Of a stretch of 64,000 nucleotides of DNA, positions 49,200 to 62,166 are shown in pieces (position 1 is the stretch's first letter; every line of letters begins with the position of its first letter). Source of the stretch: Warburgia ugandensis. Its lineage: Eukaryota > Streptophyta > Magnoliopsida > Canellales > Canellaceae. The stretch lies in the NCBI GenBank assembly GCA_035236585.1, contig CP141133.1:43293729-43357728 (forward strand). The letters are read 5' to 3'. The position numbers and the translations under genes were made by a program. The notes beneath the pieces are model-generated. The model searched no databases, had not been told where the DNA came from, and saw only the letters and a list, made by a program, of their open reading frames with translations.

Positions 49200-50300
49200 G
49201 CTCAATTGGAATTTCAGGCTTTATAGGGTTATACTACTTGCCATTGAAAAGTTGTCATTAACAGCATAGTATCCAACAACTCATTCACCTCTGCAATGGA
49301 TGTACCTTTATCAAAGTTACAAAAATAAGCTATATGCAATTCTAGAGGATCTATGTTAGATGTTTCTATGGCTTCATTTTCTTCATCAATGGAAGTTTCT
49401 TCATCAAAATCATAGCAAGGGGTAGGACATGGCTCAAGTAGATATGAGTGGGAGGTTTCTATGGATGGTTGTGAACTTTGTGGCTCAAAATAATCATAAG
49501 ACATTTCCATCCTATTATTAGTAATAAATGTCTTTTCATTATCCCCAATTTATTTCATTTCCTCATTCCTTTTTCTAAATTTAATAATGTTTTTTCAATA
49601 TTTTCCCATATTAGTTTGACTTTCTCTTCTCATTCCTCCCTCTCTCGTTTCATTTCCCCTTTCACCTTTACAATGGAACCCATGATTTGTTCTTTTCTCT
49701 TACAAATTTGCTGCATATTCTTTTCTAATGGTTATTCTTCATGTTGTAGAGGAAATGACACATGGGATTGTTATTGTTGTGGCATTGGGTTACTAAAAAG
49801 GGCTATGTAGGTTGAACCCATGATGGCTGACCCTGATATTCTTGATAATCATGGTAGTGTTGACCAGGGTAGGACCATTGTGGTTCTTTATGATATTGGT
49901 AATCCTAAGACCATGGATATTCATGATGCCTAACTCATCTATTATAGTCTTGGTAATTTGTCTCAGGATAAAAATTGCTAGGGTGTGTGGATGCATTGGG
50001 TGTATCCACTAGCTCTTGATAGTATTGATTGTATGTGGAGCTTATTGTCCATGAAAGAGTGGGGTATTGAGGTTCAGAATAGGTACAGTTATTATGATAA
50101 TGAGCTTGTGCAACAACTTAAAAAGAAGCTATCATCCTAAGCAATTGACTTTCTATAATATCTATCTTATCCATCAATGTATCTAATCTATGAATTCTAT
50201 CCCATTCTTAATAGGCTTTTGTTCTTAAATTTTTATACAATGAAACAAATCATCATATACAATGAATGAGTACTTCCTTTTTTTTTTTAATGGAAGACCC
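49200..50300 (-). pseudogene. gag-like remains of B3
   Basis: On the minus strand the region around 50000-49800 is rich in Tyr, Gln, Pro, Trp and His (for example SYPGQHYHDYQEYQGQPSW), a composition seen at the end of gag in Tat-like elements. Further along, 49510-49229 is acidic and Glu/Ser/Thr-rich. Broken in several places; no enzyme domain. Assignment to gag rests on composition and position. Confidence 0.4.
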
Positions 50301-51336
50301 TAACTATATGAAACCTAAATGCTAGTCCTAAGCTAAATGATGTACAATCAAATCGTAGTATTCATCAATTAACAATGTCTTAATTATCTTTCCTTACTAC
50401 ATAGGTGGTAGATTCTTAGACCTAGATCTAGAAAGCTCCTCCTTTTATCTAGATTAGACTACTACTTACCAGTTGGGTTCTACTCTATAGTGGTTAATAC
50501 AATCCCAATGTCAGGAGGCATTTAGAACTCAACCAACATCAATGGAAGGCATGAAAAAATCAATTGGATCTTAAGACACCCACTATTACCACAATGCTCA
50601 GAAGCCACTGGGATGACAATAGATTGTGTCCTTCTAAAAGAGTCCTATGAGCTCGATACCCTAAGTCTCTTCCAACTTGATTTTAAATTAATGTTCAAGG
50701 GTTGGGATACAAGGAAGTTGATTGATTCTTAAGTGGGCCAAGGAGCTAGTGATGAAATCCAATCCTTATCTTATAAGGGTTCTTGTAGTGCCCTTTCTAG
50801 CATTAAGGTCCATTCCACCATAAAGCTGTAAATGTATAATGCAGAAAACAAAAATCAAACTAATGCCCACCTATATGTTACTTAATAAAAGGTTAGGTAC
50901 CTTAATAGATGGGACACTATAACCATGTAGCCTATGCTTTGGTTATAGTCAAGCCCAAGCTAGCCTTTGTTAGATAGGTGCTTGAACTAATGCAGCAATC
51001 CTAAGTATTATGCAACATTTATCCAAGCATGACACTAATATATATGAATTATACTACCATCAAATGCAAAATTATATTAAATGCACTTTATCCTAAAAAT
51101 TAAAATTTGGGTGGGGATTGCTTATAATGAGGGGTCTGATGATGATCAATTGTGAGCCACCAAACCCCACACTTGCCTTGTATGGAAATTAAAATAACAA
51201 TGGCCCTCACTACATTTTTCACTCAAATATTAATCGAGGAAAGTAATAAAAACCTAATCTATATTAATGAAGTCACAACCCACATGATTGTTGTTGCTCA
51301 TTGGTGGAATTCCCTCACCCAAAAATCAAACAGTTA

Positions 51337-54245
51337 TGGTCAATAAATTAAATATAGCAATAAAATACAAAGAATGATGAAAATCCTAAATTAATGCACC
51401 TAAAACCTAGACTGCAGATAAATAATCTAAGCTATGGTCCACTACACAAAATGTTGCAACTCCTTTAAGTTGAAACTGACAAACACACAAATCAATTGTA
51501 ATAATTCACACAACAAAGTTAATCCCAGGAGGAATCAAATGGATGTGATATTAATGGTCCTTAAATTATCTAATCTAGCCAAATTAAGGAGCTTTTAACC
51601 TAAACTAATGATAGAAACATAACATAAATGCAAGACATGAAAGTTGGATTTATGCTAAAATTAAACATGCTAAACTCAAAAACTTTCCTAAAACATACCT
51701 TTTAGAAATAAAACTTTCCTAAGATTAAATCTTCATAAAATGAAAATTAAAAAACTTTTCAACTAATGTAAAACTAACTAATGGAAACTAATTATATGGA
51801 AGCATGCAAAATAAGCATAATCTATGATTGACTATTATCTCAACACAACCTAATCTAATAAATCAATGCAAGGAAACCTAACATGATGCATGATTTAAAA
51901 ATAGAAAGTGCTTGAAAGCAAGTAACCTAAGCTAACATGATCCATGGTTTGAACATGGATGTGCATATAAACAAGGAAACAACCTAATATAATATGAACT
52001 ATATGAAACTAATCAACTAATGCAAGATGATCTAAACTAAGAATGAGATGGAATAATAAGTGATCTAAGGGACCAACCATCCAAAACCATGCACATGAAC
52101 CATGGGTTTGTGTGCGTGGTTTATGGATTAGGAAATGACTTAATTACTGAGTTTTAAAGCCTAACAATATGGACTATAATTTAAGCATTAACTAAATAAT
52201 CTAAACATCTAATTTTCTTCTTAATAAAGCAAGCAAACAAGCTATATATAGTGCTAGAAATTAAGCATGAACAGTCCTTTGAAAAATTCTAGCACATGCT
52301 GTCTTTTAACATTCAATCAATTAGATATGGAAAGCATTGAATAAACAAATTTTTATGTATTAAAAAATTTAAAATATAAATAATTAACCACTGAAAACAA
52401 TTATCAATGATAACCCTAAAAGAATTTTATTGAATGAATGCCAAAATACATCAAAAAGAGAACGCATGAAGATGTATACAATTATTGGACTTTGCATGCT
52501 TCCTCAAGACATGAAACTTGATTCCAATTGCATATGAAATACCTTATAACAATAGTAAATCAAGTTCATAAAACATGTAATTATAACCCAAAATAAAACC
52601 AAGAGAAGAAAATCTAGGAAAATGGAACTCTTCTAAGACAAAAATAGCATGAAACTAGTGTAAGAAATAAGCAAAGTCAACGTAAAATAAGAAGGGAACT
52701 CACAAGATTTAATATATTGTTTCTCTTGGATGTCATTAACGGTGAAATAGTAACTTAGATATTAATATAATGGAGCATGAAAACAAGAGTATTGCAAGAT
52801 AGATTCAAGGAAAGCAAAGGCATAAAAAATTGCATGAAGGTAAGGAAGACAAGAACCAGAAAACATGGTAATAACACAAGTAACAACGCAAGGAATAAAA
52901 GAGGAGATCTAACCTCAAGTTTGAAGAGGCAAGCAAGGAATGAATATCCAATGGAAGAGGTTTGGAAGCATGGAAGAATAAGGCTCCCAAGAAGGGAGGC
53001 ATTGGAAGGTTTTTGGAGGATGGAAGGTGTGGAGATGCCTCCTACCAAGGAGGGTGCATTCTTCCCCTTCTCAAGAGTCCCTTCATGTCTTATTTCTTCC
53101 TCTATTTATCTCTTTTGGGTGCCTCATAACTTATCCAATAGGTGATCCTAGGGTGGTGGAGAAAGGGATGAGGTCTAAGTTTTAAGATAAAAGAAGAACC
53201 TAGGGCAACCATTATGACATATAGGAGTTAAATAATGAGCAACAAGGTGGGAGATGCCATTTTTTTTAGGAGGAGGCATTTCCCTCTTTCAGAAATTTTT
53301 GAAGTCCTTGAAAATAGCAAGCGGTTTTAATGGGGATGAGATAAGAGGTAGAAAACAAGATTAGAGGAAAGAAAATGATAGGAAAAGACAAGAAAGAGAG
53401 GTGATGTGGGGGGAAGTGATTGGCTAGGTAGTTTCCTAAAAAGTGGGGATTTGTTGGGTGGTTGGAAAATAAGTTTAGGAAGGTAGGAGATTCTTACAAA
53501 AGGACTCTTGAATGAAAAGTGGAATTCGTAATGGTATTTAATGGTGAGGTGGAAAGTGAGAAAAATGTCAAAAAAAATATGGAAAACATAAAAAATGCAG
53601 AGGTCGCTTCCTATTGGTCCACATGCCACCGTTCATAGTGGATGTTTCCTTAATTCTCTTCAAAATATCTCCATAAATCCCAAGGATAATACTTTGGATT
53701 CTTTTCCAATCATGGCCTTCTATGTAGTTGGATCATGTGGCTTTCATGATTAAGTTTGAAAGCTCCATTGGCTTGAATTCATTGTTTGATTTGACGACTT
53801 TCTTTGCTTAGCTTAATAGCTCAAATCCTTGGCTTGCTTAGATGGCTTTCTTTGCTTAGCTTGATAGCTCAAATCCTTTGCATTGGTGGTTGGCTAGGAT
53901 CCTTAGCTTCTCACCTTATTCATGGCTTGAATAAGGCTAAGTGGCTTAAGTGAAACCTATGCAAAGGTGGTGGACTTTGCATGGCTTGTGCATGGGACCA
54001 CTTTTTCCACCTTTGACTCCTTTAATCGTCGGATCACTATCTCACTTCTTGCAAAGAGTGAAAAACTCTAATTAAATCATAGAAAAAATTTGATCCTCTC
54101 GATCTACAAAATATCAAAATTTTTAGTCACCAAGTAAAAAATGGTTGTGTAATGAATTTTGGTCAAAAACCCTAATTTACCTTTATAAGTTATAACACAT
54201 GTGAAACTGATTGGGTGCTTTTTATGCAAAATTCAACACTTATCA
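51337..54245 (-). mobile_element. 5' LTR of OTA element B3
   Basis: On the minus strand starts TGATAAGTGTTG at 54245. The inner end is placed at about 51337, where a worn primer-site-like stretch follows (51307-51325; reverse complement TTTTTGGGTGAGGGAATTCC), giving an LTR of about 2.9 kb, as in B2. The inner third is poorly conserved, so that boundary is approximate. Confidence 0.6.
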
Positions 54246-56044
54246 ATAGACAAGCATGAGATTTCTAAGTTTTTCTTGTTAAAAAAAATCAAATTTTTAT
54301 TGGTTTTAAGTTCAAGTTCCTTTACTGTGATGAGAATTGGATTACTTGAAGTTTAGTATTTTCAGTACTTTAACTTCTTAATAGAAATGCATGTGGTTAG
54401 TTTTGCATTTTATTCATCTCTGGAAGTATCTTATGAAAGTTATATATCAAAATACACTTACACACATAGCATAAGTCATGACTGATAGATGGTTATGATT
54501 TAGAAATCTTGAGGAATATTAGTGGAGACCTATAGAAGTTTAGTAATTTTAGTACTTTAACTTCTTAATAGAAATGCATTTGTTTAGTTTTGCATTTTAT
54601 TCATGTTTGGAAGTATTTTATGAAAGTTAAATATTAAAATGCACTTACACACAGAGCATAAGTCATGATTGATAGATGGTTATGACTTAGAGATCTTGAG
54701 GAATATTAGTGGAGACCTATATACCCATTAAGCTTTTAGAAACTATTTTCATTGTGAGGGTTATAAGTAATTTCATATTTCCTTCAATGAAAATTACATT
54801 GAAAGATCCTAGTGTTCCTTTTTTTGGTCAAAATGCCAAGATCTAAAAGGAGTACTAACATTGGTTCCTAAACATTTATTGAAATTGATAGGTTATAAGA
54901 AACCTAAGAAATGATATAGGCCACTAGCTGTAGCCTAGAGATATAAAGCCTACCCAGTATATTATACCACTTGTTAGACTCTTTGAACCTCTTGGTAACA
55001 CTTTTTTTTTTAAAACCCCATTTACCTTAACCCAGAAACCCAATAAGAAAGATACCCATTACCTACCTTTCAAAAATGAGTAGAGATGGTAGAAGAAAAG
55101 AAGAAAAAGGACAAAAGTCAAAGAAGTGAAAATTTTCAAAAATATGAACAAAAGTTCCTTCTTAAAAATCCAAGGAAAAAGGAAAAAGTATATAGAAAAA
55201 AGAAAAGAAAAGAAAATTTTATGAAGAATAGAGAGAGGACATATAGAAGAGATATTCACTTCAAATGTACTCAAAAGAAAAAGTTTCCCAAACAACCAAT
55301 TGAAGACCTCTACTTAGTTTTGAAACTTTGATTCCTTCTACTCTCCTTTTCAAAACCCTATCAAGCCTACATTTTGTCCAATTTGAAGACTATTGATCTT
55401 AAATGGAACATAACCTTAATGAGGATGTAAATAGGAAGGAATAAAGAAGAACTATTCTTTATGGTCTTGGTAACATCATCCATTCTCAGAGATCACATTT
55501 CTTTGTCTTAATTATATTTAAAAGATTATGTGAAGCATTAGTAGCTCTAGATTCAGGTACATAGTGAGAGAATTTTGTTTTACCCTACTTCTCTGAGAGC
55601 TTCATTTCTAAGTGCAGACCATTAAAAATTTGAACTCAAGACATCTTTCAAATGAGCAAAGAGCATACCTATTTAGTAGTCTTGACTTATGTAGATGTAT
55701 ACACATTGCACTCTAAGATGAAACTAGAATAAAATGGCTTTGGTATGTAGATAATTTGTGGAATTTTTCATTCATATTTATTAAGTAATTAAAGTAAGTA
55801 GAGTGCTAATGGACAATAATTCTATTAGATAAATAAGGAACTTTGCCTTATGGAATTTTGTGGGTGTATTCACTACAAACCCTCAAGAGGTCTAACTCGT
55901 CTACTAGGGGTAATCTAGGGGTTTAAGGGCTTGTTACATATGCTAAATCCAATGTTGAGTACCTAAGAAAATGAAAGCAACTTTTGTTTTCATGATTTTT
56001 TTACATATTTTTCATAGGACTAGCAAAATACTGGTTGTAGGGTG
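54246..56044 (+). mobile_element. 3' internal region of OTA element B2
   Basis: Matches, in reverse, the pre-LTR region of B3 (48350-47167): 'gggcttgtta/gcat..gctaaat', 'ggactagcaa' and a polypurine-like GGTTGTAGGGTG just before the LTR at 56045. Noncoding except for remnants. Contains a 187-bp tandem duplication. The Lys-rich open frame at 55086-55331 is low-complexity purine-rich sequence, not a gene. Confidence 0.7.
54348..54721 (+). repeat. 187-bp tandem duplication
   Basis: 54348-54534 and 54535-54721 have equal length, both start GAAGTTTAGTA and end GGAGACCTATA, and are about 90% identical by eye. Confidence 0.92.
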
Positions 56045-58689
56045 TGATAAGTTTTCAATTTGGTATAAAAAATTACTAAATTAGTAGTCCATGTGTTATA
56101 AAAGATAGGCATAATTTTAGGATTTTTCGGGAACTTTGTAACACATGCATTTCTGACCTAATAACTCAAGTTTGATATTTTGCAAGTTCAGGAGCTAATC
56201 TAGAGTAAATATCTGAATGGTCATAATTTTCTAGGATTTAATTAGTCATTTTCATCTTATGTAGGTATTGAGAAGGTAAACCAAAGGCTGAGTTTGATCA
56301 AGATAAGGATTGAAGGCATTCTTTAGCTTTCTGAAGCCATCAAGGAATGAGCCATCCATGAAGCCATGGAGAAGTTCCACATGGAGTTACATAATTGAAC
56401 CATCAATTCAAGCAACTATCTTATATTAAAAGTGTGATTTTTAAGGAATTTTGAGAAATTAATGTAAAAGGTAAGATGATCATGCATTAAGGGACCCGCC
56501 AAGAGAGAAAACTCCACTTTCGTAATCTATTTCCTAACCTTAATCCACCCTTCACCCTACAGTTCTACGTTTTTAACTTAAGATAGGAGCCACCTTCCTC
56601 AAAGAGGATGCCCCCCCTACTCACTTGGCAATTTCAAGTGGTTTCCTAATTAGGAAATCCCTAGATCTAAGTATATTCAAAGTACATAAAACTTTAGATT
56701 TTTCTCCATCTTTACTTACTATTTTTCTTATCTTTTCTCCCTATGTCCATTAACTACTCATCATCCAAATAGACGGAAAGGAGATTCACTTACCTTCCAA
56801 GGAAAATGACACCTTCATCATCATCGTCATCATCAAGACCTTATCTCAATTAGGGGGCAGCCAAGGAAAATGATACCTTCCTTCTTATAATTTTGGAAAA
56901 CAGCCAGCCCATCTTTATTACACCATCTTGATTGCATCACTCTTCCCAACTTACCTACATCATTTTCTACTCTCAGCCCTAGATCTAGATCTCCTCCACT
57001 TTCTTAGATTGAACATTTATCAAACTATAAGCTAAATCATCTATAAATACCACATGGAGTACAACATTTTTTTCCCCCAAGTAGAGGTGGGTGAGTCACC
57101 TAGAAATATTATCTTGCTTTGGTTATCTTTGCTGATAGACATTGGCATTATTTTGGTGCGTTCTTGGTTTGGATTTCTTGTTATTTTCTTTGTTATTTGC
57201 TCTCTAGTTCTAAGTTAATGATTTAATTTTCTTGCTTTGATTTCATTGTATTTTGCTTGTGTATTTTGCTCTTTCTTTATTTCCACACATTGTATTCCAT
57301 CTCTCTTGCTCTTTCTTCTTCACTCCTTTCCGCTAGTTTTTATTTGTTATTCCAACAAGATCTAAGTTAAATCTTCTCTGGTAGTGACATCCAAGAGAAG
57401 AGGTTGCTTAAGTAATTGGATTCACATTTTGAATTCCATGTTTTCTACCTCGTTTTACAACCTAGCTGTAGGTCCATTTTCCTTGCTTTAGTTCATCATC
57501 TTAGTCATATTTTCTCTTGAATTCCTTTTTGGGTATCCTTTGCACGTTACCTAACCTTAGTTTGGGATCATTATATTAAGTTGTATTTTTTGTTTGGATT
57601 AAGTTTTATGTCTATGAATTAGGCACAATTTCCACATTTAAATGTATGTTTTATGTGAACTTCTCTTGATGTATTTAGCACGAATACACTGAAGATGATT
57701 GAGGTTTCTTGTTCGTGAATGGTTCATTATCAAATTTATTTAGATCTAGGTTGTTACCTTGAATAAAAGTTGTTGTTTCAATTGATTTATTATGCTTGAT
57801 TTGTTTAATGTTCTTAAGTGATTGAAATTTGGAAATGTTTCTCCTTAACTTTGTACTTTTTTTCCAGCCATCAAAACACTTTATTTGCATGAATCCTTAG
57901 GAACCCAATTAGATTTTTTAGGTTATTTATTAAGTATATTGCCTAGGATTCATATTTGTTTGCATTTATATAGTGAAATCTGGTCACTTTTGAACTTATG
58001 AACCATGCACATGTCCATGGATCCTGCACATGGTACATATGGTGATTCACCTATGATTCTTGCTTCATTCACTTACTTAATTTTAGTAGTAGTTAATTCA
58101 TTTTTTGCATCTTAGTTTAGGCTAAGAAAGTTTCCTTTTTGATTTTTTTAAAACTTTCATTGTTAGAATGTTTTAAGATTAGAAAGTGTACAATTTAGAA
58201 AGTTTCCTTTCACATGCATGTTTTTAATTTCTTGTAAAAGTTAGTTACATCTCATTCATTAAGTGTTTTTGCATGTCAATTTAGTGTTAGAAAGTTTCCA
58301 AATTTGGTTTTAGAAATTTCTATCTTTCAAAGTTTCCAATTCTAATTTAGGAAAGTTTCTTTTTCAGTAGTTTCCTTAAGATAGTTCCTTAGTTTAATTC
58401 ATGCTTGTTTTGCATTAGCTTGTTTTGTTAAATGCATGTTAATTAGGTTAGTTTCTAATTTCATTTGGTAAGTTTCCTTTAATTCTAATTATTAATTTCA
58501 CACATGTCTCTCTTTATTCACTTTAATTTCCTAATTTAACCAAATCAATATCTCTCTTTGGCTGAAGTGGAGCACTTTAAATAGGATTCATCTAACATAC
58601 AAATTTGTGAGATTCCTTGTGGGTACAACCTCTCTCACATGCAATACTACATTAATTCATGCCCTTGTGAGTAATTATAAAACTACACC
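56045..58689 (+). mobile_element. 3' LTR of OTA element B2
   Basis: Starts TGATAAGTTTTC and ends AAACTACACC, directly followed by the target duplication GACTC and the resumed protease text of D. Partner of 24236-31340. TATA box at 57042. Confidence 0.82.
57042..57049 (+). promoter_or_regulatory. TATA box in the 3' LTR of B2
   Basis: TATAAATA, same place as 29698-29705 in the 5' LTR. Confidence 0.6.
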
Positions 58690-59390
58690 GACTCCTTTGG
58701 GAAATCCCTTGTATGCACAATAATTCCTTCCAAATATATCCACTGTAATAGAGAATAGGTAGTTGGCATTAAGCTGGTGCTACTCAAAATGGTAGACTTC
58801 GACATTATACTAGGGATGGACTAGTTGGCACTAATTTGGGCCACTATAGATTGTTGAAAGAAGAAAGTCATATTGAACATATTGGGACAAGCAGCAATTG
58901 TTTTCCATGGGAAACATAGTTACACTGGGGCATATGTGATTTCAGCATCCTAGGTTGCCAAACATATCCCTAAGGGATGTAAATTCTTCTTGGCCAAAAT
59001 GGAGGTTGTAGAGGTTGCAAAGTCTAAGCTAGAGGAGGTGGTGGTAGTCAGGGATTTCTAGACTTCTTTCCTAAGAAATTTCCATGATTACCATTGTATT
59101 GGGAGAATGACTTTACCATTGACTTGTTTCTTGGCACAATCCAATTTCTAAGGCATCACAAAGAATGACTTTAGCAAAGCTAAAGGAGCTGAAGGAATAT
59201 TTGCAATAGTTATTGGGTATGGGCATTATTAGGCCTAGTGTATCACCATGGGGAGCATCGATGTGTTTTAAAAATAACTAAAAATGCATCACTCTATTTC
59301 AACATAGATTGTGCAAGTATGGGTCAATAATTACAAACTGTTTTACCTACTTTAACCTAGATAAATAATTTATTTAACTAAATTAATTTC
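58690..59390 (+). pseudogene. Protease to reverse transcriptase remnant of element D
   Basis: Starts with the second GACTC and reads TPLGNPLYA, then MVDFDIILGMD, a dyad of plant Ty3 protease ends, and ATIDC. Further on stands LAKLKELKEYLQ and GMGIIRPSVSPWGAS, the N-terminal part of reverse transcriptase of Tekay/Del-type elements, then a weak NASLYFNIDC. It stops near 59340-59390 at element E. It continues the text that breaks off at 24235. Broken in several places; fossil. Confidence 0.85.
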
Positions 59391-62166
59391 CTAAACTACC
59401 AAAGTTTACAAAAATCACATAAAATGATAAAAATTAAACCTAAGCCTAAGATCAAAACTCAAGTATATTAGAAATCAATAATTCTAAGAATGAAGTTATC
59501 TAGATTATTTTTACTCATGTAATTAGAAACACAATGTTTCTAATACATGTAAAATATTTCTTTCGAATGCTCTCTTTAAATATTTTCTTAATACTAGTTT
59601 CTTATCATGGCACTATACTTATTCAAAGTATAGCTGATCTTCTTAGTACACCATCTATCAAAGATTCTCATATAATCACCCTTTTTCTTACTATACTCAG
59701 TATCCTTTTCTGTTAGCCAATAAACTAATGGAACATAGGTGTAAAGATATAAATTCAATCTAACAAGTCATGAAAGTGAGTAAATAGCACATAAATTAAT
59801 CAAAATATGCAAATCTACCAAATTCTATCTACTAATAAAAAATTCAACCAAATGACAAAATGATTGAACTAAGTTAATAACTATATTCTCATTAGTCAAA
59901 AAAAAAGTTACAATGTCTAGAATTAAAAGAAAATGAAATAACAACTAGTTCCGACGAAAGGAAAGAATTAACCTATATTTGCCATGTCACTCACTAAACC
60001 TACCTTATATCCTTCCCATCCACACTAGTGCCAAACTTTTCATCATCCAAACAATGACTTACTCATGTTGCATCATTCAAAAAGAGCCTAGGGTGTTTCC
60101 CAAAAGCCACAACCCAAAGGAGAGAGAAGGAGATTTAAAATGCTTGCAAATTGAAAGATCTTAGATGGGTTAATGGGCTTCAATAGAAGATAGAATGCAA
60201 GTGTAGGGCATGAGTTTTAGATCCAAATGATAAATGTAAGCATTTAGAAAAATAAAACAAGATGGAAAAGATGTGAATTGAAGAGTGCTCAAAAGGGGTG
60301 AATCGAAGAAGGATTTAGAGATGATTTAATTTAGTGGAGAGTTTGACTATGGGATTGAGAGTTTAGGATGTAATTTTCAAATTAAAATGATATTTATAAA
60401 GAATAAAATGGTAGATAAAGGTCAAAAAATTGATTACAATGGACTAGAAATAGAGTATGAGAGGGATGAATGAATGAAGGGGTTATGGAATGAGTTTTAG
60501 GTGGATTTTTTGTTGATTGATGGAAAATAAGATAGAAGTCTAGGAGCATGAGTTAGGGGGTGAGATGAAGTGTAAAATAAAAATACAACAAAATAGTGGA
60601 AAATGAAGCACAATGTAAGAAAAATATCAAGCCTTTCTTACCTTCTCTTCACCTTAGATGTTCCTTGCTTAATGATGTTCTTCCTAGGTGTTTGGTCACT
60701 TTGTGTGGTCATCAAAGGATGACAACTCCTCTTATTCTCACCTCTTTCTTCCTCTCTTCTACATTATGGAGCAAACGAATGAAGAAGTGAGAGTGTCAAG
60801 AATGAAAATTCATTCAAGGCCTTCCCATTGAGTTTTCACATGGAGAAGGATAGGAGGTCGAAGTTTCCTATGGAAACTCCCTTCCATCTCATCCTTATCT
60901 TTCCCTTCCTCTTTCACTTATCTTTTCACATTAACTTCCCTTGGAAGAATCATAGAAGAGTTGTAGAATATGTTGAGATTCACTCTTAATTCAACAGTTA
61001 GATAAAGAGCTATAACTGGATTGTATGGTGAGATGAGATGGAGTGGTGGCTAGGGTTTTCATAATTTTCCTCCTTAATTTCTTTCCCTTGGATCATGCTT
61101 CAACCCTAGAATAGATGATTTAGATTTCTTTGAAGTCTCCTATCCAAAAAGGGATTGTTTTATGGCTCATTCCTTCTCATCCATCAAATTGGCATGCCCT
61201 AAGGTGAACAACTAGGATTCCATTAAGATTCTCTTATCCAAACATATTACCCTTTATTTTCTCCTCAGCCCACCATTTTTATCACTTTCCAATCACATTC
61301 AAGTGAAAAGCATGTTTTCATCTAAGGACGACACATTTTGCTCTCCTAGAAACATAGTGGGTAGCCCATCGAAATTTTCTCCACCAACCATGGCTCAATA
61401 TTCGTGGATACATTCTATTGGTTAATCCTAACTTAAATGAATTCTCATTAATTTTTTGAGGATGGTCTAAGATGTGGAACGATCTTAGCCACATTTCCTT
61501 AATTTTTTGGATAAAAATTTGATGTAGATTTCCCCTTTTTATCTCTCTCCTCACCTCATGACTTTTCTCCTAATTGCATTCTTTTATTTTTGAATGGATT
61601 TCACAAGGAATGAAGTGAACAGTCTCTTAATGCAAGTGAAAATCATGGATGACATATGGTGGTCCTCATTTCTAAAGTGATGAGAGAGAAAGTTAGGGTT
61701 TTAAGACTCCTAAGGGCCTTGGCTTCACTGTGCTTCACATGCTTGCTTCCTTTGACACGTGTGGATCTTAAACTTGACTCAGAAGCTCCCCAAAGGTGGT
61801 AGAATAGATGCATGCATGTGTAAAAGTTCTACCACCTTATGTTTTGATATTTATATTCTCTTTTGCATAGATATGGTTTGTCAACCCTTCTAGGATTTTT
61901 GATTGTGCAAAAAATGATAATGACACTAGTTTTGCATTTTGAACTTCTAGAGTTTACTAAATTTGATAGGCAGACCCATAATTTTGCTCAACATTGGATT
62001 ATCCATCTTTTAGGGTTTGCAATTCCAAAAATTCCTTTTTTTACAATTATATCCTAATCATTAAAAATGAAAAATAACCCTATTTAGTGATCTTATTGAT
62101 AAAGTAAGGACTAAAACCTACTGAATATAGAGGTATTCTATTTTATAATTCTATATCTATCAAATA
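59340..62166 (-). mobile_element. 3' LTR of OTA-like element E
   Basis: On the minus strand starts TATTTGATAG at 62166, right after TTGCTCAAGGACTAGCAAAA and GTCTTGTGG, which is close to the pre-LTR text of Tat-like elements (TTGCTTGAGGACAAGCAAAA...). The far end lies between 59340 and 59390, giving about 2.8 kb. Not similar to LTR B in sequence. Open frames here lack protein character. Confidence 0.55.

Larger units (their letters stand above)
47167..51336 (-). mobile_element. Interior of OTA element B3
   Basis: About 4.2 kb. Near the 3' end (on the minus strand) stands AAACATTGAGGACAATGTTT (48394-48413), a motif typical of the region between the last gene and the 3' LTR in Ogre/Tat/Athila elements, followed by about 1.2 kb of noncoding sequence and the polypurine tract. 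49200-50300 holds gag-like remains; 50450-50840 matches the leader of B2. I see no pol, so the interior is far shorter than the usual 8 kb or more. Fossil. Confidence 0.65.

Noticed and set aside
45530-54250. ATAGA near 45530 and at 54246 as a B3 target duplication
   Set aside because: The left ATAGA is not followed by an LTR terminus, and the left LTR of B3 is truncated well to its right. Probably chance.
55086-55331. Lys-rich open frame of 81 codons
   Set aside because: Low-complexity purine-rich sequence, equally open on the other strand, inside the B2 pre-LTR region.
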